Assembly (NCBI GenBank): GCA_025059205.1 | Contig: JANXDS010000003.1 | Span: 44,236 to 108,235 of the forward strand | Source of the DNA: Aigarchaeota archaeon | GTDB lineage: Archaea; Thermoproteota; Nitrososphaeria_A; Caldarchaeales; Wolframiiraptoraceae | Length of the DNA: 64,000 nucleotides | Reading direction: 5' to 3' | Shown here: in pieces, positions 49,154 to 58,530 of the stretch | How positions within the stretch are numbered: the first letter of the stretch is position 1 | Layout: every line of letters begins with the position of its first letter | Program-made: the position numbers and the translations under genes | Notes under the pieces: model-generated | Databases searched by the model: none | The model's input: the letters and a program-made list of their open reading frames with translations, nothing else | Told to the model about the DNA's origin: nothing

Positions 49154-49165
49154 TTCTGTTGAAAT

Positions 49166-50620
49166 TTAAGAACGATTTTGGAGAACATATGATAATTTCA
49201 TTTCGTTTAAAAGGGTCATAAGGGCTGAGAGCACATTCTCAGGAGTTGCCGTTTTGCCTGTTTGTGATAGCTTAGCTGTTACACTCCTTGCAACAAAGCT
49301 AGCTGCCGAAAGAGATCTTATAGCGCTTGTCCCCCACGATAACAATGCCGAAGCTATAGCAAAATAAAGATATCTGCACACAGGATCACGAATAGGTTCT
49401 AAAAGCCAATTGGCCTTTACAGCATTACCGTCTGATATACCGTCGATCTCTGCTATTACGCCTATCGGCATACTAAGCTTTCTGCTTAGGTCCTTTACAA
49501 CATCTAAAACCGATTTTATGTCTTTGAACACATCCTGTACGGATAGGCCTAAGGATACGATATCTTCCGATGTAAGAGCCAACACGACACTGAGGTGTTT
49601 TTTAGCAAGGTTTGCTAACTCATATGAATGCGTAAATATCTTGGCGCGGGTATCATAACCAATGACCTTCGTTAAAACATCTCTCCCTACATCCCCTTCA
49701 AGAAAAACTGTGGAAAATGTCCTAATAGAATCTATAAACTCTTCCATAGTCATGTACTTCACGTTGTGCTCGTGATATCCATGAGGTACAAATTGACCTA
49801 ATACCCCAACCTCTTTACACATTAAACCACACACTCGTAATAAGATCACGTTTTCGTCAGTCACCTCATCAAGTATAACGCCGAGTCTTCCCCCATCCTT
49901 ACCCATATAGGTTGTTGCAACTCTAAGATCGCCGGGTCCTGCGATTAACTCTGCCTCTGGCGGCATTCCTATCGATGACACTATCAGCTTACCGGAGAAC
50001 TTTTTGCCCTGCTCTGTCAAAAGACCCGGTTTTATTCTATGAAAGGTTATCGTTGTGTCTGCCTTGACGGATGTACCTGCAATTTCGCCCGTATCTGGGT
50101 CGATACCTGAAGGGACGTCTATCGCTACGACATATCTACCTAAAGCATTAATTTGTTTTATCGCAGTCAACCAAGGCTCTCTGATTTCTCCCTTAATACC
50201 CGTGCCGAATATGCCGTCAACTATAGCATCAGAGTTCTTTATCCTGTCGGCCAACGATTCCAAGGTCGTAACGTCTTTCGTAACGACGATCTCTACCGTT
50301 GCTTTCATAGAGTTGATAGCTGCAAAGTTTACGTTCGCCTCATATGTTCTTATTTTATCAGGGCTTCCTAGAAATACGACGAGAACCTTGCATCCGTATC
50401 CTGCCAGGTGCCTAGCTGCAACCATGCCGTCTCCACCGTTGTTACCGGTTCCGCAAAAAACGGTCACAAATTTGCCCCTAAGGTCTTTAAAATGTTCTTT
50501 GAGGTGCTCAGCGACAGCCCTGCCGGCGTTCTCCATCAGGAGTATTCTCGGTGTGCCAAGGTATTCGCTATTCTCATCAGCGACAGCCATCTCCTCTGAC
50601 GATATAGTCTCCACGATCAT
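49166..50620 (-). CDS. nnrE: NAD(P)HX epimerase with degenerate dehydratase-like C-terminal domain
   Basis: A 484-residue protein. Residues 1 to about 215 are the epimerase: VFCGTGNNGGDGMVAARHLA, DAIVDGIFGTGIKG and AIDVPSGIDPDTG are intact. The remaining 260 residues align in layout with the NnrD dehydratase domain but lack its GGTGDVLSG and HAGEF motifs; the C-terminus reads SALLSWGTSAIRSLSAASFV. This looks like a fused NnrE-NnrD whose second half has lost catalysis, while a separate NnrD lies beside it. It repairs S/R-NAD(P)HX. Confidence 0.85.
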   Translation of the reverse strand: MIVETISSEEMAVADENSEYLGTPRILLMENAGRAVAEHLKEHFKDLRGKFVTVFCGTGNNGGDGMVAARHLAGYGCKVLVVFLGSPDKIRTYEANVNFAAINSMKATVEIVVTKDVTTLESLADRIKNSDAIVDGIFGTGIKGEIREPWLTAIKQINALGRYVVAIDVPSGIDPDTGEIAGTSVKADTTITFHRIKPGLLTEQGKKFSGKLIVSSIGMPPEAELIAGPGDLRVATTYMGKDGGRLGVILDEVTDENVILLRVCGLMCKEVGVLGQFVPHGYHEHNVKYMTMEEFIDSIRTFSTVFLEGDVGRDVLTKVIGYDTRAKIFTHSYELANLAKKHLSVVLALTSEDIVSLGLSVQDVFKDIKSVLDVVKDLSRKLSMPIGVIAEIDGISDGNAVKANWLLEPIRDPVCRYLYFAIASALLSWGTSAIRSLSAASFVARSVTAKLSQTGKTATPENVLSALMTLLNEMKLSYVLQNRS

Positions 50621-50653
50621 CTACATTCGTTAAATAAATCGTTTAATGAAAGC

Positions 50654-51316
50654 TTAAACATTTTCTTTTTTCGACAGGCCAATTAATTTTGGCAGCTCAG
50701 TTAAAACGCCTCTCCATCCTTTCTGTCTGAAGGTTATTACGAATTTCTGCCAATCCATTTTAAACAGAACAATGGAAAAGAAAATCATAACAATTACAGC
50801 AATCAATATCGATAGCATGCTCATCGACTCGCCGATAAACATGTCCATTAATTCTTTATAGTATCTTCCGACATATGAAACGAATACCGCGAGGACAATC
50901 TTGCCAGCACAGTTTGCCATCATAAATTTCAAAAAACCATAACCTATGATGCCCATGGGTATGTAGACTATGTCATCAGGTAGTGGAGTTAATGCGAATA
51001 AAAATACAGCGATTGCGCCGTACTTGTCGATAACGGACCTGAAAAAATCGAGATTTTTCTTACTATTTTGGGATACGAATTTTCTCCAAAATCTCCCAAC
51101 TATATAGGATGTGATTTTGCCTAAAGAGCCGCCTAACCCGGATAGTACCCCTATGAAGAACGGATCAAGTCTCATACTTAGCAACACTATAGGGAAAAGG
51201 TACGGCAAAGGTAAGAAAGGTATGAGGCTTCCCATGAATGATATAATAAAAGAGCCAAAATAGCCATACGAGATGAGAAGATCAATAAGTTCGTAGAAGC
51301 TTTCTAAAATGCTCAA
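50654..51316 (-). CDS. DedA/VTT-type membrane protein
   Basis: A 220-residue membrane protein with about five hydrophobic segments. GYFGSFIISFMGSLIPFLPL and FALTPLPDDIVYIPMGIIGY resemble the re-entrant loops of the DedA/SNARE-associated (VTT) superfamily, whose members act in lipid scrambling or undecaprenyl/dolichyl carrier recycling. Its start lies just behind the phosphohexomutase stop, so the two are probably cotranscribed. Confidence 0.72.
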   Translation of the reverse strand: MSILESFYELIDLLISYGYFGSFIISFMGSLIPFLPLPYLFPIVLLSMRLDPFFIGVLSGLGGSLGKITSYIVGRFWRKFVSQNSKKNLDFFRSVIDKYGAIAVFLFALTPLPDDIVYIPMGIIGYGFLKFMMANCAGKIVLAVFVSYVGRYYKELMDMFIGESMSMLSILIAVIVMIFFSIVLFKMDWQKFVITFRQKGWRGVLTELPKLIGLSKKENV

Positions 51317-51319
51317 AAA

Positions 51320-52675
51320 TTATCCCTTCGAAATTTCATCAATTTTTTTCTTAAGCATTTCTTGCACCATCTTGACGAGTTCCTTTAGCTTCTCTTCATT
51401 CCTGGCCTCAGCGGTCATCTTTATCTGGGGCATAGTGTTCGAGGGCCTGATAAGAACCCAACCATCATCGGAGATCGCCTTCACACCATCTATTCTACTG
51501 ATGTTAAAGCCCTTAGATTCAAAGAATTTTGCAAGTTCTTCCACGACCTTAAATTTGTATTCATCCGGACAATCAAATGACGTTATGGGTATCGATGGAA
51601 GTCTCGGAAATTTATCAACGATTTCTGAGAGCTTTGCTTCACTTTTCGAGATTATCTCTACCATCTTACAAACAGCGAATATGGCATCATCAAAACCATA
51701 TACGTCTGAGAAATATATGTGGTTGCTTTTTTCTCCACCGATTAGCGCACCAGTCTCTCTAACTTTTCTCATCACGAAAGCCCTGCCGACTCTGCTTTCG
51801 ACAGGCTCGCAACCAGCTTCCTCTATGACCTTCTTCAGAAAGGAAGAGCTGACGTCGTAAACTACTTTGCCCCTTTTGTTTAAGTTGATAACGAACACAG
51901 CAAGTGCAACATCGCCTGGCAATATTCTACCTAGATCGTCAACGAAGACCGCTCTATCTGCATCACCGTCTAAGCCAACGCCAAAGTCAGCTTTGGAGCT
52001 GATAACCAGTCTTGAAAGTTGTTGTAAGGTTTCCTGCGTAGGTTCAGGCAAGTGTCCTGGAAAGTTCCCATCTGGAACGTCATTTATGGTTATAATTTCG
52101 CAACCTGCTTTATACAGAAGTTTTGGAATAAAATTACATCCAGCACCGTTTGATAGGTCGAGTACCACGCTTACCTTTCTTTCTGGTTTAAACCTTCCCA
52201 GCAAGAAGTTTTCATAAACAGGAAGTATGTCAATTTTCTTTGAAAAACCTTTCTTTTCTGCAAGTTTATATTCGTGTTTCAGTGTCATGTCTCTTATCCT
52301 TTCTATACCGAAACCTTCAGACACTGTATCACCGTTGTTAAGGATAAGTTTGAAACCATTCCACTCGGGCGGGTTATGTGACGCGGTTACTTGAAATCCC
52401 CCGTCCATCTTTAATGTCACAACTCCAAAATATGCGGCAGGTGTTGGTATAATTCCGGCATCGTAAACATTACATCCAGCGTCCATCATTCCGTTACCAA
52501 AAGCTCTGCATAATGTTTCTCCACTGAGCCTGACGTCCCTGCCGGCGAGGACTTCACCTCTATTGCCGATGTAAGTTCCAAAAACTCTCCCCAATATTGT
52601 TGCGACTTCTTCGTTTATATCTTTGCCAAAAATACCCCTAATATCGTACGCTCTAAAGATGTTTGGATCAACCAT
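51320..52675 (-). CDS. Phosphomannomutase/phosphoglucomutase family enzyme
   Basis: A 451-residue phosphohexomutase in four domains. FRAYDIRGIFG opens the fold, VTASHNPPEWNGFKL holds the phospho-serine, DGDADRAVFVD binds the metal, and GGEKSNHIYF and VLIRPSNTMPQIKM bind substrate. It interconverts sugar 6- and 1-phosphates for nucleotide-sugar synthesis. Specificity (mannose, glucose, glucosamine) cannot be told from motifs. Confidence 0.9.
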   Translation of the reverse strand: MVDPNIFRAYDIRGIFGKDINEEVATILGRVFGTYIGNRGEVLAGRDVRLSGETLCRAFGNGMMDAGCNVYDAGIIPTPAAYFGVVTLKMDGGFQVTASHNPPEWNGFKLILNNGDTVSEGFGIERIRDMTLKHEYKLAEKKGFSKKIDILPVYENFLLGRFKPERKVSVVLDLSNGAGCNFIPKLLYKAGCEIITINDVPDGNFPGHLPEPTQETLQQLSRLVISSKADFGVGLDGDADRAVFVDDLGRILPGDVALAVFVINLNKRGKVVYDVSSSFLKKVIEEAGCEPVESRVGRAFVMRKVRETGALIGGEKSNHIYFSDVYGFDDAIFAVCKMVEIISKSEAKLSEIVDKFPRLPSIPITSFDCPDEYKFKVVEELAKFFESKGFNISRIDGVKAISDDGWVLIRPSNTMPQIKMTAEARNEEKLKELVKMVQEMLKKKIDEISKG

Positions 52676-52713
52676 GTCTGTTTTTCGTCTATCATTTATT
52701 GAAATATATTAAT

Positions 52714-53376
52714 TTATGGTTTGATTCCCGGAAAACGTAAACCTGAAAATTTGACAGAGTATCTTTTATCTAAGAAGATGAGAAGCGCGGTAAGCTCCTC
52801 AACGTACCTAGAGTTTCTTAAAGGTCCGCCGTCAATGGCCCTCACACCATCTATCTTTTGCGCTAATTGCATAACCAACTGCTTCGCATCTTCATGATCG
52901 CTACAGACGATCACATCGCATTCGACAGGTTTTTCAAGCTCATTTAAAGCATCAGCCGAAATATTATGAAATGCTGCTACAACTTTAGAATTCTTTAACC
53001 TTTCAGCAACGAGCTCAGCGACTGAACCCGACCATAGACGGATAGGTCTGGGTGCACCACCTATCTCTGCCTCAAGTGGAACAATTACAGATACCACAAC
53101 CTTTCCAATCACGTCGTTTGCAATATTTTTAAGTATCGGTATCAGACCTACGAGCGGGATTGTAAGAAACACCACGTCTGCTACTTTGACTGCCTCCTCA
53201 TTTAGCATACCTTCAACTTTTGCGTTGTTGCTCAGCTCGGTCTTGATGTTATTTGCAGCCTCCAAAGCCCTTTCTATACTTCTAGAACCGATGATGACGT
53301 CCATACCTGCTTTACAGAACCTTAGGGCAAGACCGAAACCTTGACCACCAGTACCTCCCAGAAGTGCTATCCTCAT
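52714..53376 (-). CDS. fno: NADPH-dependent F420 reductase
   Basis: A 220-residue Rossmann protein. MRIALLGGTGGQGFGLALRF and VIIGSRSIERALEAA (NADP phosphate contacts at SR) match archaeal F420H2:NADP+ oxidoreductase, with DVVFLTIPLV and GPLRNSRYVEELTALLI farther on. It exchanges hydride between coenzyme F420 and NADP(H), which implies F420 synthesis elsewhere in the genome. Confidence 0.9.
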   Translation of the reverse strand: MRIALLGGTGGQGFGLALRFCKAGMDVIIGSRSIERALEAANNIKTELSNNAKVEGMLNEEAVKVADVVFLTIPLVGLIPILKNIANDVIGKVVVSVIVPLEAEIGGAPRPIRLWSGSVAELVAERLKNSKVVAAFHNISADALNELEKPVECDVIVCSDHEDAKQLVMQLAQKIDGVRAIDGGPLRNSRYVEELTALLIFLDKRYSVKFSGLRFPGIKP

Positions 53377-53425
53377 CTTATATCGCCCTTCAAAATCTGT
53401 TTTGTACTCCTCTAAAAATGTAACG

Positions 53426-54574
53426 CTATTCTAAACACTCGATAAGAGTGAGTGTCTCCGTAACTGCGTCCTCCAGCCCAAGTTTATCCCAAATATCTTG
53501 GACTATGTCAGGTTTAGAAGATGTTTCGGGATGTCTGGCAATTATCGAACAACAATCTTTGTAGCCCTTCAAAGATAACTCATACGTGCCTATATGCTTA
53601 GCTAGTCTTATTATCTCCTCTTTGTCGTAAGTTAAGAGGGGCCTATAGACCGGTAAATCCAAACCTCTTTGAGCAGACCAGATGTTTCTAAGTGTTTGGG
53701 ACGCTACCTGTCCTATACTATCGCCCGTTACTATACCTAAATAACCCTCGCGCTTTGCTAAGACCTCCGCCAGCTTTAACATGAACTTTCTGAATAAAAC
53801 TAGCTCAAGCTTTATGGGCGCGTTTAGAGTCTTTTCTAAAAATTTGTAGAAGGGTGCGACAAAGAGTTTTGAGTCTCTACAAAAGGAAGACAGATATCTA
53901 AAGATCTCGAATATCTTAGACTCCCGAACTTCTTGCGCATTCCTCAACGCATGTAGATGAAGAAAGTCAACATGGCATCCCCTCTTCATCATGAGCCAAG
54001 CTGCGACCGGCGAGTCTAATCCTCCAGATAACAAACTCAAAACCTTTCCGCTTACACCGACCGGTAAGCCCCCGAGCCCTTTCACCCTCTCAAAGTATAG
54101 GTAGGCTTTTCCATTAACAAGCTCTATGAAGATTGTAGCGTCTGGGTTTTCGAGGTCAACGTTCATTCCCGTGCTCTCGAGTATTCTTGCACCGATTATC
54201 TTATTGACTTCGAGAGATGTGTATGGGAAGTTCTTATCCGCCCTTTTTGTATGAACCATGAAGCTTTTTGCTTTTATACCATGTTCCGTAAGTCTTTTGA
54301 GAATGTCTTTGACCATGGTATCGATGTTCTGCTCGCTTTCATATGCTAACGCAAACCATGCTATTCCGAATACTTTCCCCAAACCTTGCTTTATTTCTTC
54401 CGAATCTACGTTCGGTTCCGGCTTCACTAATATCCTTCCTCTAAGACGTAAAACCTCACTCGCCTTGTCCTTTAATGCTCGCTTTATATTTTCGACTAGC
54501 GCATTCTCAAAAAGGGGCCTATTGGTACCTTTTGTCCCTATCTCGCCATAATGAACTAGGGCAACATCGTACAA
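53426..54574 (-). CDS. thiI: tRNA 4-thiouridine sulfurtransferase ThiI
   Basis: A 382-residue enzyme. NFLD-THUMP region: VHYGEIGTKGTNRPLFENAL at the N-terminus. The PP-loop SGGLDSPVAAWLMMKRG activates uridine 8 of tRNA. There is no C-terminal rhodanese domain, as in many archaea, so the sulfur source is another donor. VTGDSIGQVASQTLRN is a further conserved ThiI block. It lies between fno and the methylthiotransferase on the same strand. Confidence 0.92.
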   Translation of the reverse strand: MYDVALVHYGEIGTKGTNRPLFENALVENIKRALKDKASEVLRLRGRILVKPEPNVDSEEIKQGLGKVFGIAWFALAYESEQNIDTMVKDILKRLTEHGIKAKSFMVHTKRADKNFPYTSLEVNKIIGARILESTGMNVDLENPDATIFIELVNGKAYLYFERVKGLGGLPVGVSGKVLSLLSGGLDSPVAAWLMMKRGCHVDFLHLHALRNAQEVRESKIFEIFRYLSSFCRDSKLFVAPFYKFLEKTLNAPIKLELVLFRKFMLKLAEVLAKREGYLGIVTGDSIGQVASQTLRNIWSAQRGLDLPVYRPLLTYDKEEIIRLAKHIGTYELSLKGYKDCCSIIARHPETSSKPDIVQDIWDKLGLEDAVTETLTLIECLE

Positions 54575-54611
54575 GTTTCTATGGGTAATAATTACATCGG
54601 GACTATTAAGC

Positions 54612-55907
54612 CTAAATTAAAACATTCTCGAGCTTTCCGAATAAACAGTACGCAGCAGTATCGATAACGCTGACCTCAACGAACTTGCCAAGTAAATCTT
54701 GTTTCGTGTTCAGCACTATCGGTTTATAAGACGTATTCCTACATACCATCTCGCCGTATCTTCCTAATTCATCGACTAAAGCCAGACCGTACCAGCCAAC
54801 CCATCTTTCATTAGATTTTATTGATAACTCCTTGCAGATTTCTGTCATAATTTTGCTTCTTTCATCAACAACTCTTGAAGAAAGTCGTGGAAGTTTATCC
54901 GCAGGTGTTCCAGGCCTGGGATAAAATTTGGATATATTAACTATATCAGGTTTTATTTCATCAAGTAGCTTTATGCTCATCTCAAAATCCTCATCGGTCT
55001 CTGTTGGATATCCAACGATTATGTCTGTTGCCAGCGTGAGTTCTGGAATAGAAGTCTTAAACTTCTCTACTATTCTTTTAAAAAGCTGAGGCGTATATCC
55101 CCTGCCCATATCCCTTAGAACCTTAGCGGAACCGGATTGTAATGGTAGGTGAAGGAACTTGAAGACTTTGGGATTTAAGTAGGATGTGATCAAATCGTCT
55201 AATATAGGGCTTAGATATATAGGGTTCATCATGCCTACTCTGATGAAGAACTTGCCCTGTAACCCTGCCACCTCGTTTATCAGATCGGGTAACATATTCC
55301 TCCCGAGGTCAAGACCATAGCTACCCATATCTTGACTCGTTAGCCATATTTCTCGGCAACCGTCCTCGAGCATCCTTCTGGCTTCATTCACTACTTCATT
55401 CATCGGATAGCTAAAGAACGGTCCTCTTGCTATCGGGACAATGCAGAAGGTGCATCTTGCCCATCTACACCCTTCGGACACGGGCACTATTCCTATAACT
55501 CTATTTTTTCTGTATCTATGCAAACCTAACTTGCTATGTATATTTGAGAACGTATGAATATGCTCTAAACTCACACGGCTACCGATAACTTCGAACACTT
55601 TATAGAAATCACGCGGACCAAGGAAAATAGCAGAGGGTGCCACCTTTCTTATCGCCTCAAACTCTGCGGTAACCATACATCCTGCCACTAAGAGCGGCTT
55701 TCCACTTTCGTGAAGTTTTTTAGCTCTTTCGATCATCCTATCAGAGGTTGGCTTCTTCACCGCGCAAGTAACGAGCACGTTTAAGTCAGCTTCATCAGGA
55801 TCGTTGACTATGCTAAAACCCGCTTCTTCTAGTAAGCCGAGAAGTATTTCTCCATCAGCCTGGTTAGCAGCACAACCGTAGACCTCTGCATATACTTTTA
55901 GTACCAT
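54612..55907 (-). CDS. tRNA methylthiotransferase (MtaB/CDKAL1-like) with altered radical-SAM motif
   Basis: A 431-residue UPF0004-radical SAM-TRAM protein. N-terminal cluster cysteines are in YGCAANQADGE, VTCAVKKPTSDRM and VAGCMVTAEFEA. The radical-SAM segment reads SEGCRWARCTFCIVP, C-x4-C-x2-C instead of the usual C-x3-C-x2-C. The nucleotide sequence supports the extra residue. LTSQDMGSYG and LQSGSAKVLRDMGRGY are typical. It should add a methylthio group to t6A37 of tRNA, consistent with KEOPS in this genome. Confidence 0.88.
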   Translation of the reverse strand: MVLKVYAEVYGCAANQADGEILLGLLEEAGFSIVNDPDEADLNVLVTCAVKKPTSDRMIERAKKLHESGKPLLVAGCMVTAEFEAIRKVAPSAIFLGPRDFYKVFEVIGSRVSLEHIHTFSNIHSKLGLHRYRKNRVIGIVPVSEGCRWARCTFCIVPIARGPFFSYPMNEVVNEARRMLEDGCREIWLTSQDMGSYGLDLGRNMLPDLINEVAGLQGKFFIRVGMMNPIYLSPILDDLITSYLNPKVFKFLHLPLQSGSAKVLRDMGRGYTPQLFKRIVEKFKTSIPELTLATDIIVGYPTETDEDFEMSIKLLDEIKPDIVNISKFYPRPGTPADKLPRLSSRVVDERSKIMTEICKELSIKSNERWVGWYGLALVDELGRYGEMVCRNTSYKPIVLNTKQDLLGKFVEVSVIDTAAYCLFGKLENVLI

Positions 55908-55978
55908 CTGTTCATTTCAGAAGTAACTTCCATCTATGATAAAAACTTAATAAGGATACTCCTGTAAAAAAAGTTGTG

Positions 55979-57223
55979 ATGGAAGGGTTTAACATAACGG
56001 AGCTTGTTTTCGAGCTTCGTATGCCTTATGTAAAGTTTGGTAACGGTGCACTTTACGAACTGGGTTACGATTTCTCGAAGTTAAAGCTAAAGAAGGTTCT
56101 AATCATAACGGATGATTATATAAACAAAAAGACGGACTACGTTGAGCGCGCCATTTCATCGTTTAAGCAAAACGGCATCGAGGCTGATGTTTGGGATGGT
56201 GTTGAACCAGAGCCCTCAGATGTCTCAATACAGGAGGGGATAGAATATGCCAAAAGAGCTAATTATGATAGTTTCGTGGCCATTGGTGGCGGTAGTTGTA
56301 TAGACACTGCTAAGCTGATAGACCTATATACCACATATCCCGCTGAACTGACCGACTACTTTGCACCGCCGATTGGTAAAGGGTTACAAATCCCAGGTCC
56401 CATAAAATTCTTGGCGGCAGTACCTACGACCTCAGGAACAGGTAGTGAAACGACAGGAACGGCCGTAGTGACCTTCGTGGTCAAAAAGTCGAAATTTGGC
56501 ATAACTCATGAATACTTAATACCTAAGATAGCGGTCTTGGATCCTCTTTTAACGACATCAATGCCACCAAAATTAACGGCCACTACGGGTATTGATGCGC
56601 TTATGCATGCAATAGAAGCATACTTGGCGAAACCGTACAATACGAGAGAGCGGCCACAATCGCCTTTGACCAGACCCGCCTATCAGGGCTCCATGCCTAT
56701 AACTGACATTCTTGCTGAAAAGGCGATTCTATTGATCGGAGAATATCTTCCAAAAGCTTATGCAAACGGCCTTAATATAGAAGCAAGAGCAAATATGCAC
56801 CTTGCTGCGTTCATAGCTGGTGTCGCTTTTGGTAACGCTGGCGTACACTTGGCTCATGCCCTAGCTCTGCCCCTTTCTGCAATCTTAATGGATAAGGGCG
56901 TGAAATTGCCGCACGGTATTGCAGTAGGAGTTTTTGGGCCGGGTATGCTAAAGGTTTTAGAACCTTTTTATCCAAAGAGATGCTCGATTATAGCAAACTA
57001 TCTGAGCGGAGGGGCTATTCCGCACGCGCATGAAGCTTTATTAGAGTTCATTAAGACCCTGGGGCTTCCGAGTAGTCTACATGAATTGGGCGTAACCGAG
57101 AAGGATATTGATGCTTTGGTGGATGCCGCACTCATGAATAAGAGACTTTTATTGCTAAGTCCCATAGTACCTGAGAGAGATGTTCTGAAAAGAATAGCGA
57201 TTGAAAGTCTGCAACAACAATAA
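55979..57223 (+). CDS. Iron-type alcohol dehydrogenase
   Basis: A 414-residue enzyme of the same superfamily as the gene at 8385. VAIGGGSCIDTAKLIDLY is the nucleotide loop, PTTSGTGSETTGTAV follows, and metal ligands fall in GIDALMHAIEAYL, HLAHALALPL and LPHGIAVGV. An insertion of about 20 residues (EAYLAKPYNTRERPQS) near the metal site is longer than in the other copy. It opens a plus-strand run of metabolic genes; the substrate is unknown. Confidence 0.88.
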   Translation: MEGFNITELVFELRMPYVKFGNGALYELGYDFSKLKLKKVLIITDDYINKKTDYVERAISSFKQNGIEADVWDGVEPEPSDVSIQEGIEYAKRANYDSFVAIGGGSCIDTAKLIDLYTTYPAELTDYFAPPIGKGLQIPGPIKFLAAVPTTSGTGSETTGTAVVTFVVKKSKFGITHEYLIPKIAVLDPLLTTSMPPKLTATTGIDALMHAIEAYLAKPYNTRERPQSPLTRPAYQGSMPITDILAEKAILLIGEYLPKAYANGLNIEARANMHLAAFIAGVAFGNAGVHLAHALALPLSAILMDKGVKLPHGIAVGVFGPGMLKVLEPFYPKRCSIIANYLSGGAIPHAHEALLEFIKTLGLPSSLHELGVTEKDIDALVDAALMNKRLLLLSPIVPERDVLKRIAIESLQQQ

Positions 57224-57281
57224 CTACGTTGAAAAAAAGTTAAATATAGGTGTCTGTATTTTGATAAATTTGTGAGTATTT

Positions 57282-58472
57282 ATGCCAGAAAAAGTTAAGA
57301 TGGCTGGAACATGGCCTGGTAAAGTTGAAATTCTTGAGCACACTATGCCGACACTCAGAGACGATCAGATACTCGTCAGAGTTGAGCTAAGTGGCATCTG
57401 TGGAACGGATGCTCACGTTTTCGAGAAAGGCTTCGGACCACATAGGATATCCGGTAAGGTAGGCTATCCGTTATACCTTGGACATGAGTACGTAGGCGTA
57501 ATAGAGAAGAAGGGCAAAGAAGCCGACAAGAAAATGTTTTACCACACTGAAATACCACAAGAAGGCGACAGAATCTGGTGGGGCGTAGACCACTACTGTT
57601 ACGTATGTGACTGGGAGACTGTATATGGATGGCAGCAGTGGTGTCTTGGAGCGTTCTTCTACGGATTCGACGAAGTGCCGTTCCACGGTGCTTGGAGTCG
57701 TTATGTCATCATAGAGCCCGGCACTCATATCTGGAAACTCGCAAAACACATAACGGCAGAAAAAGGTGTTGTCGTGGAACCTTACATCGTAGGTCTGAGA
57801 GCCGTTGACAAAGTAATGACATTGCTTTCCATCTCCGAGAAAGAGGCAAACCCAGATGCTGACCTGTTTGTGATATACGGTGCAGGCGCTATTGGAAATG
57901 CTGCGCTTGTTGCCCTTAAGACCTCAGCTCCGAACTCTATCGCGATCGTAGTCGACCCCAATAAACACAGACTGGAGATGTCTAAGAAGTTAGGCGCAGA
58001 CTACGTTCTGAACGTCAAAGAGACCACGAAGGAGGAGAGGATAAAGTTCATCAAAGAGATTGCGACGAGCATGGACAGGCCCAGGCTTGGTGACAGATGG
58101 GGTGTCGATGCAGTAATCGACTGCACTGGAAAGAACGCCGATGTAGTAATTCCAGAGGCTATAGAAATTCTAAGACCTATGGGTGTGCTTGACGAGGTTG
58201 GTGCATTTACAGCCTTCACAGCTGGTAACTTCACCATAGATCCACATGAAATCTGTTCTAGAGAACTTTTCTTCGTAGGAAGCTGGGCATATCCGCTCTC
58301 AACTTGTGACAAGGCCATCAAGCAAGCCAACAAAGGACTCTTCGACAAAAAACCATATTACGAGATAATCACTCATAGACGCAGACTACTAGCTGAAGAC
58401 ATAACTGACGGTATTAAGTCTTTGCTAGCAGGCGTTGGCATAAAGCACGTAATAGACCCGTGGAAGGAGTAA
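57282..58472 (+). CDS. Zinc-dependent MDR alcohol/sugar dehydrogenase
   Basis: A 396-residue medium-chain dehydrogenase. The catalytic zinc region is GICGTDAHVFEKG (Cys) and YLGHEYVGVIEKKG (His, Glu). NAD(P) binding is FVIYGAGAIGNAALVALKT. The region that normally holds four structural-zinc cysteines has only CYVCDW and a later WC. A TATA element near 57244 suggests its own promoter. A T-rich tract follows its stop. The substrate is not evident. Confidence 0.85.
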   Translation: MPEKVKMAGTWPGKVEILEHTMPTLRDDQILVRVELSGICGTDAHVFEKGFGPHRISGKVGYPLYLGHEYVGVIEKKGKEADKKMFYHTEIPQEGDRIWWGVDHYCYVCDWETVYGWQQWCLGAFFYGFDEVPFHGAWSRYVIIEPGTHIWKLAKHITAEKGVVVEPYIVGLRAVDKVMTLLSISEKEANPDADLFVIYGAGAIGNAALVALKTSAPNSIAIVVDPNKHRLEMSKKLGADYVLNVKETTKEERIKFIKEIATSMDRPRLGDRWGVDAVIDCTGKNADVVIPEAIEILRPMGVLDEVGAFTAFTAGNFTIDPHEICSRELFFVGSWAYPLSTCDKAIKQANKGLFDKKPYYEIITHRRRLLAEDITDGIKSLLAGVGIKHVIDPWKE

Positions 58473-58515
58473 AACAACCCCCTTTATCTTTATTTATTTT
58501 TCCTTTTTTCTACGA
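58473..58515 (+). terminator. Pyrimidine-rich terminator tract
   Basis: Behind the MDR dehydrogenase stop, the sequence has repeated T runs (TTTATTTATTTTTCC then TTTTTTC), the archaeal type of transcription terminator, upstream of the GGAGGT ribosome site of the next gene. Confidence 0.4.
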
Positions 58516-58530
58516 AAAGGAGGTTTATGT

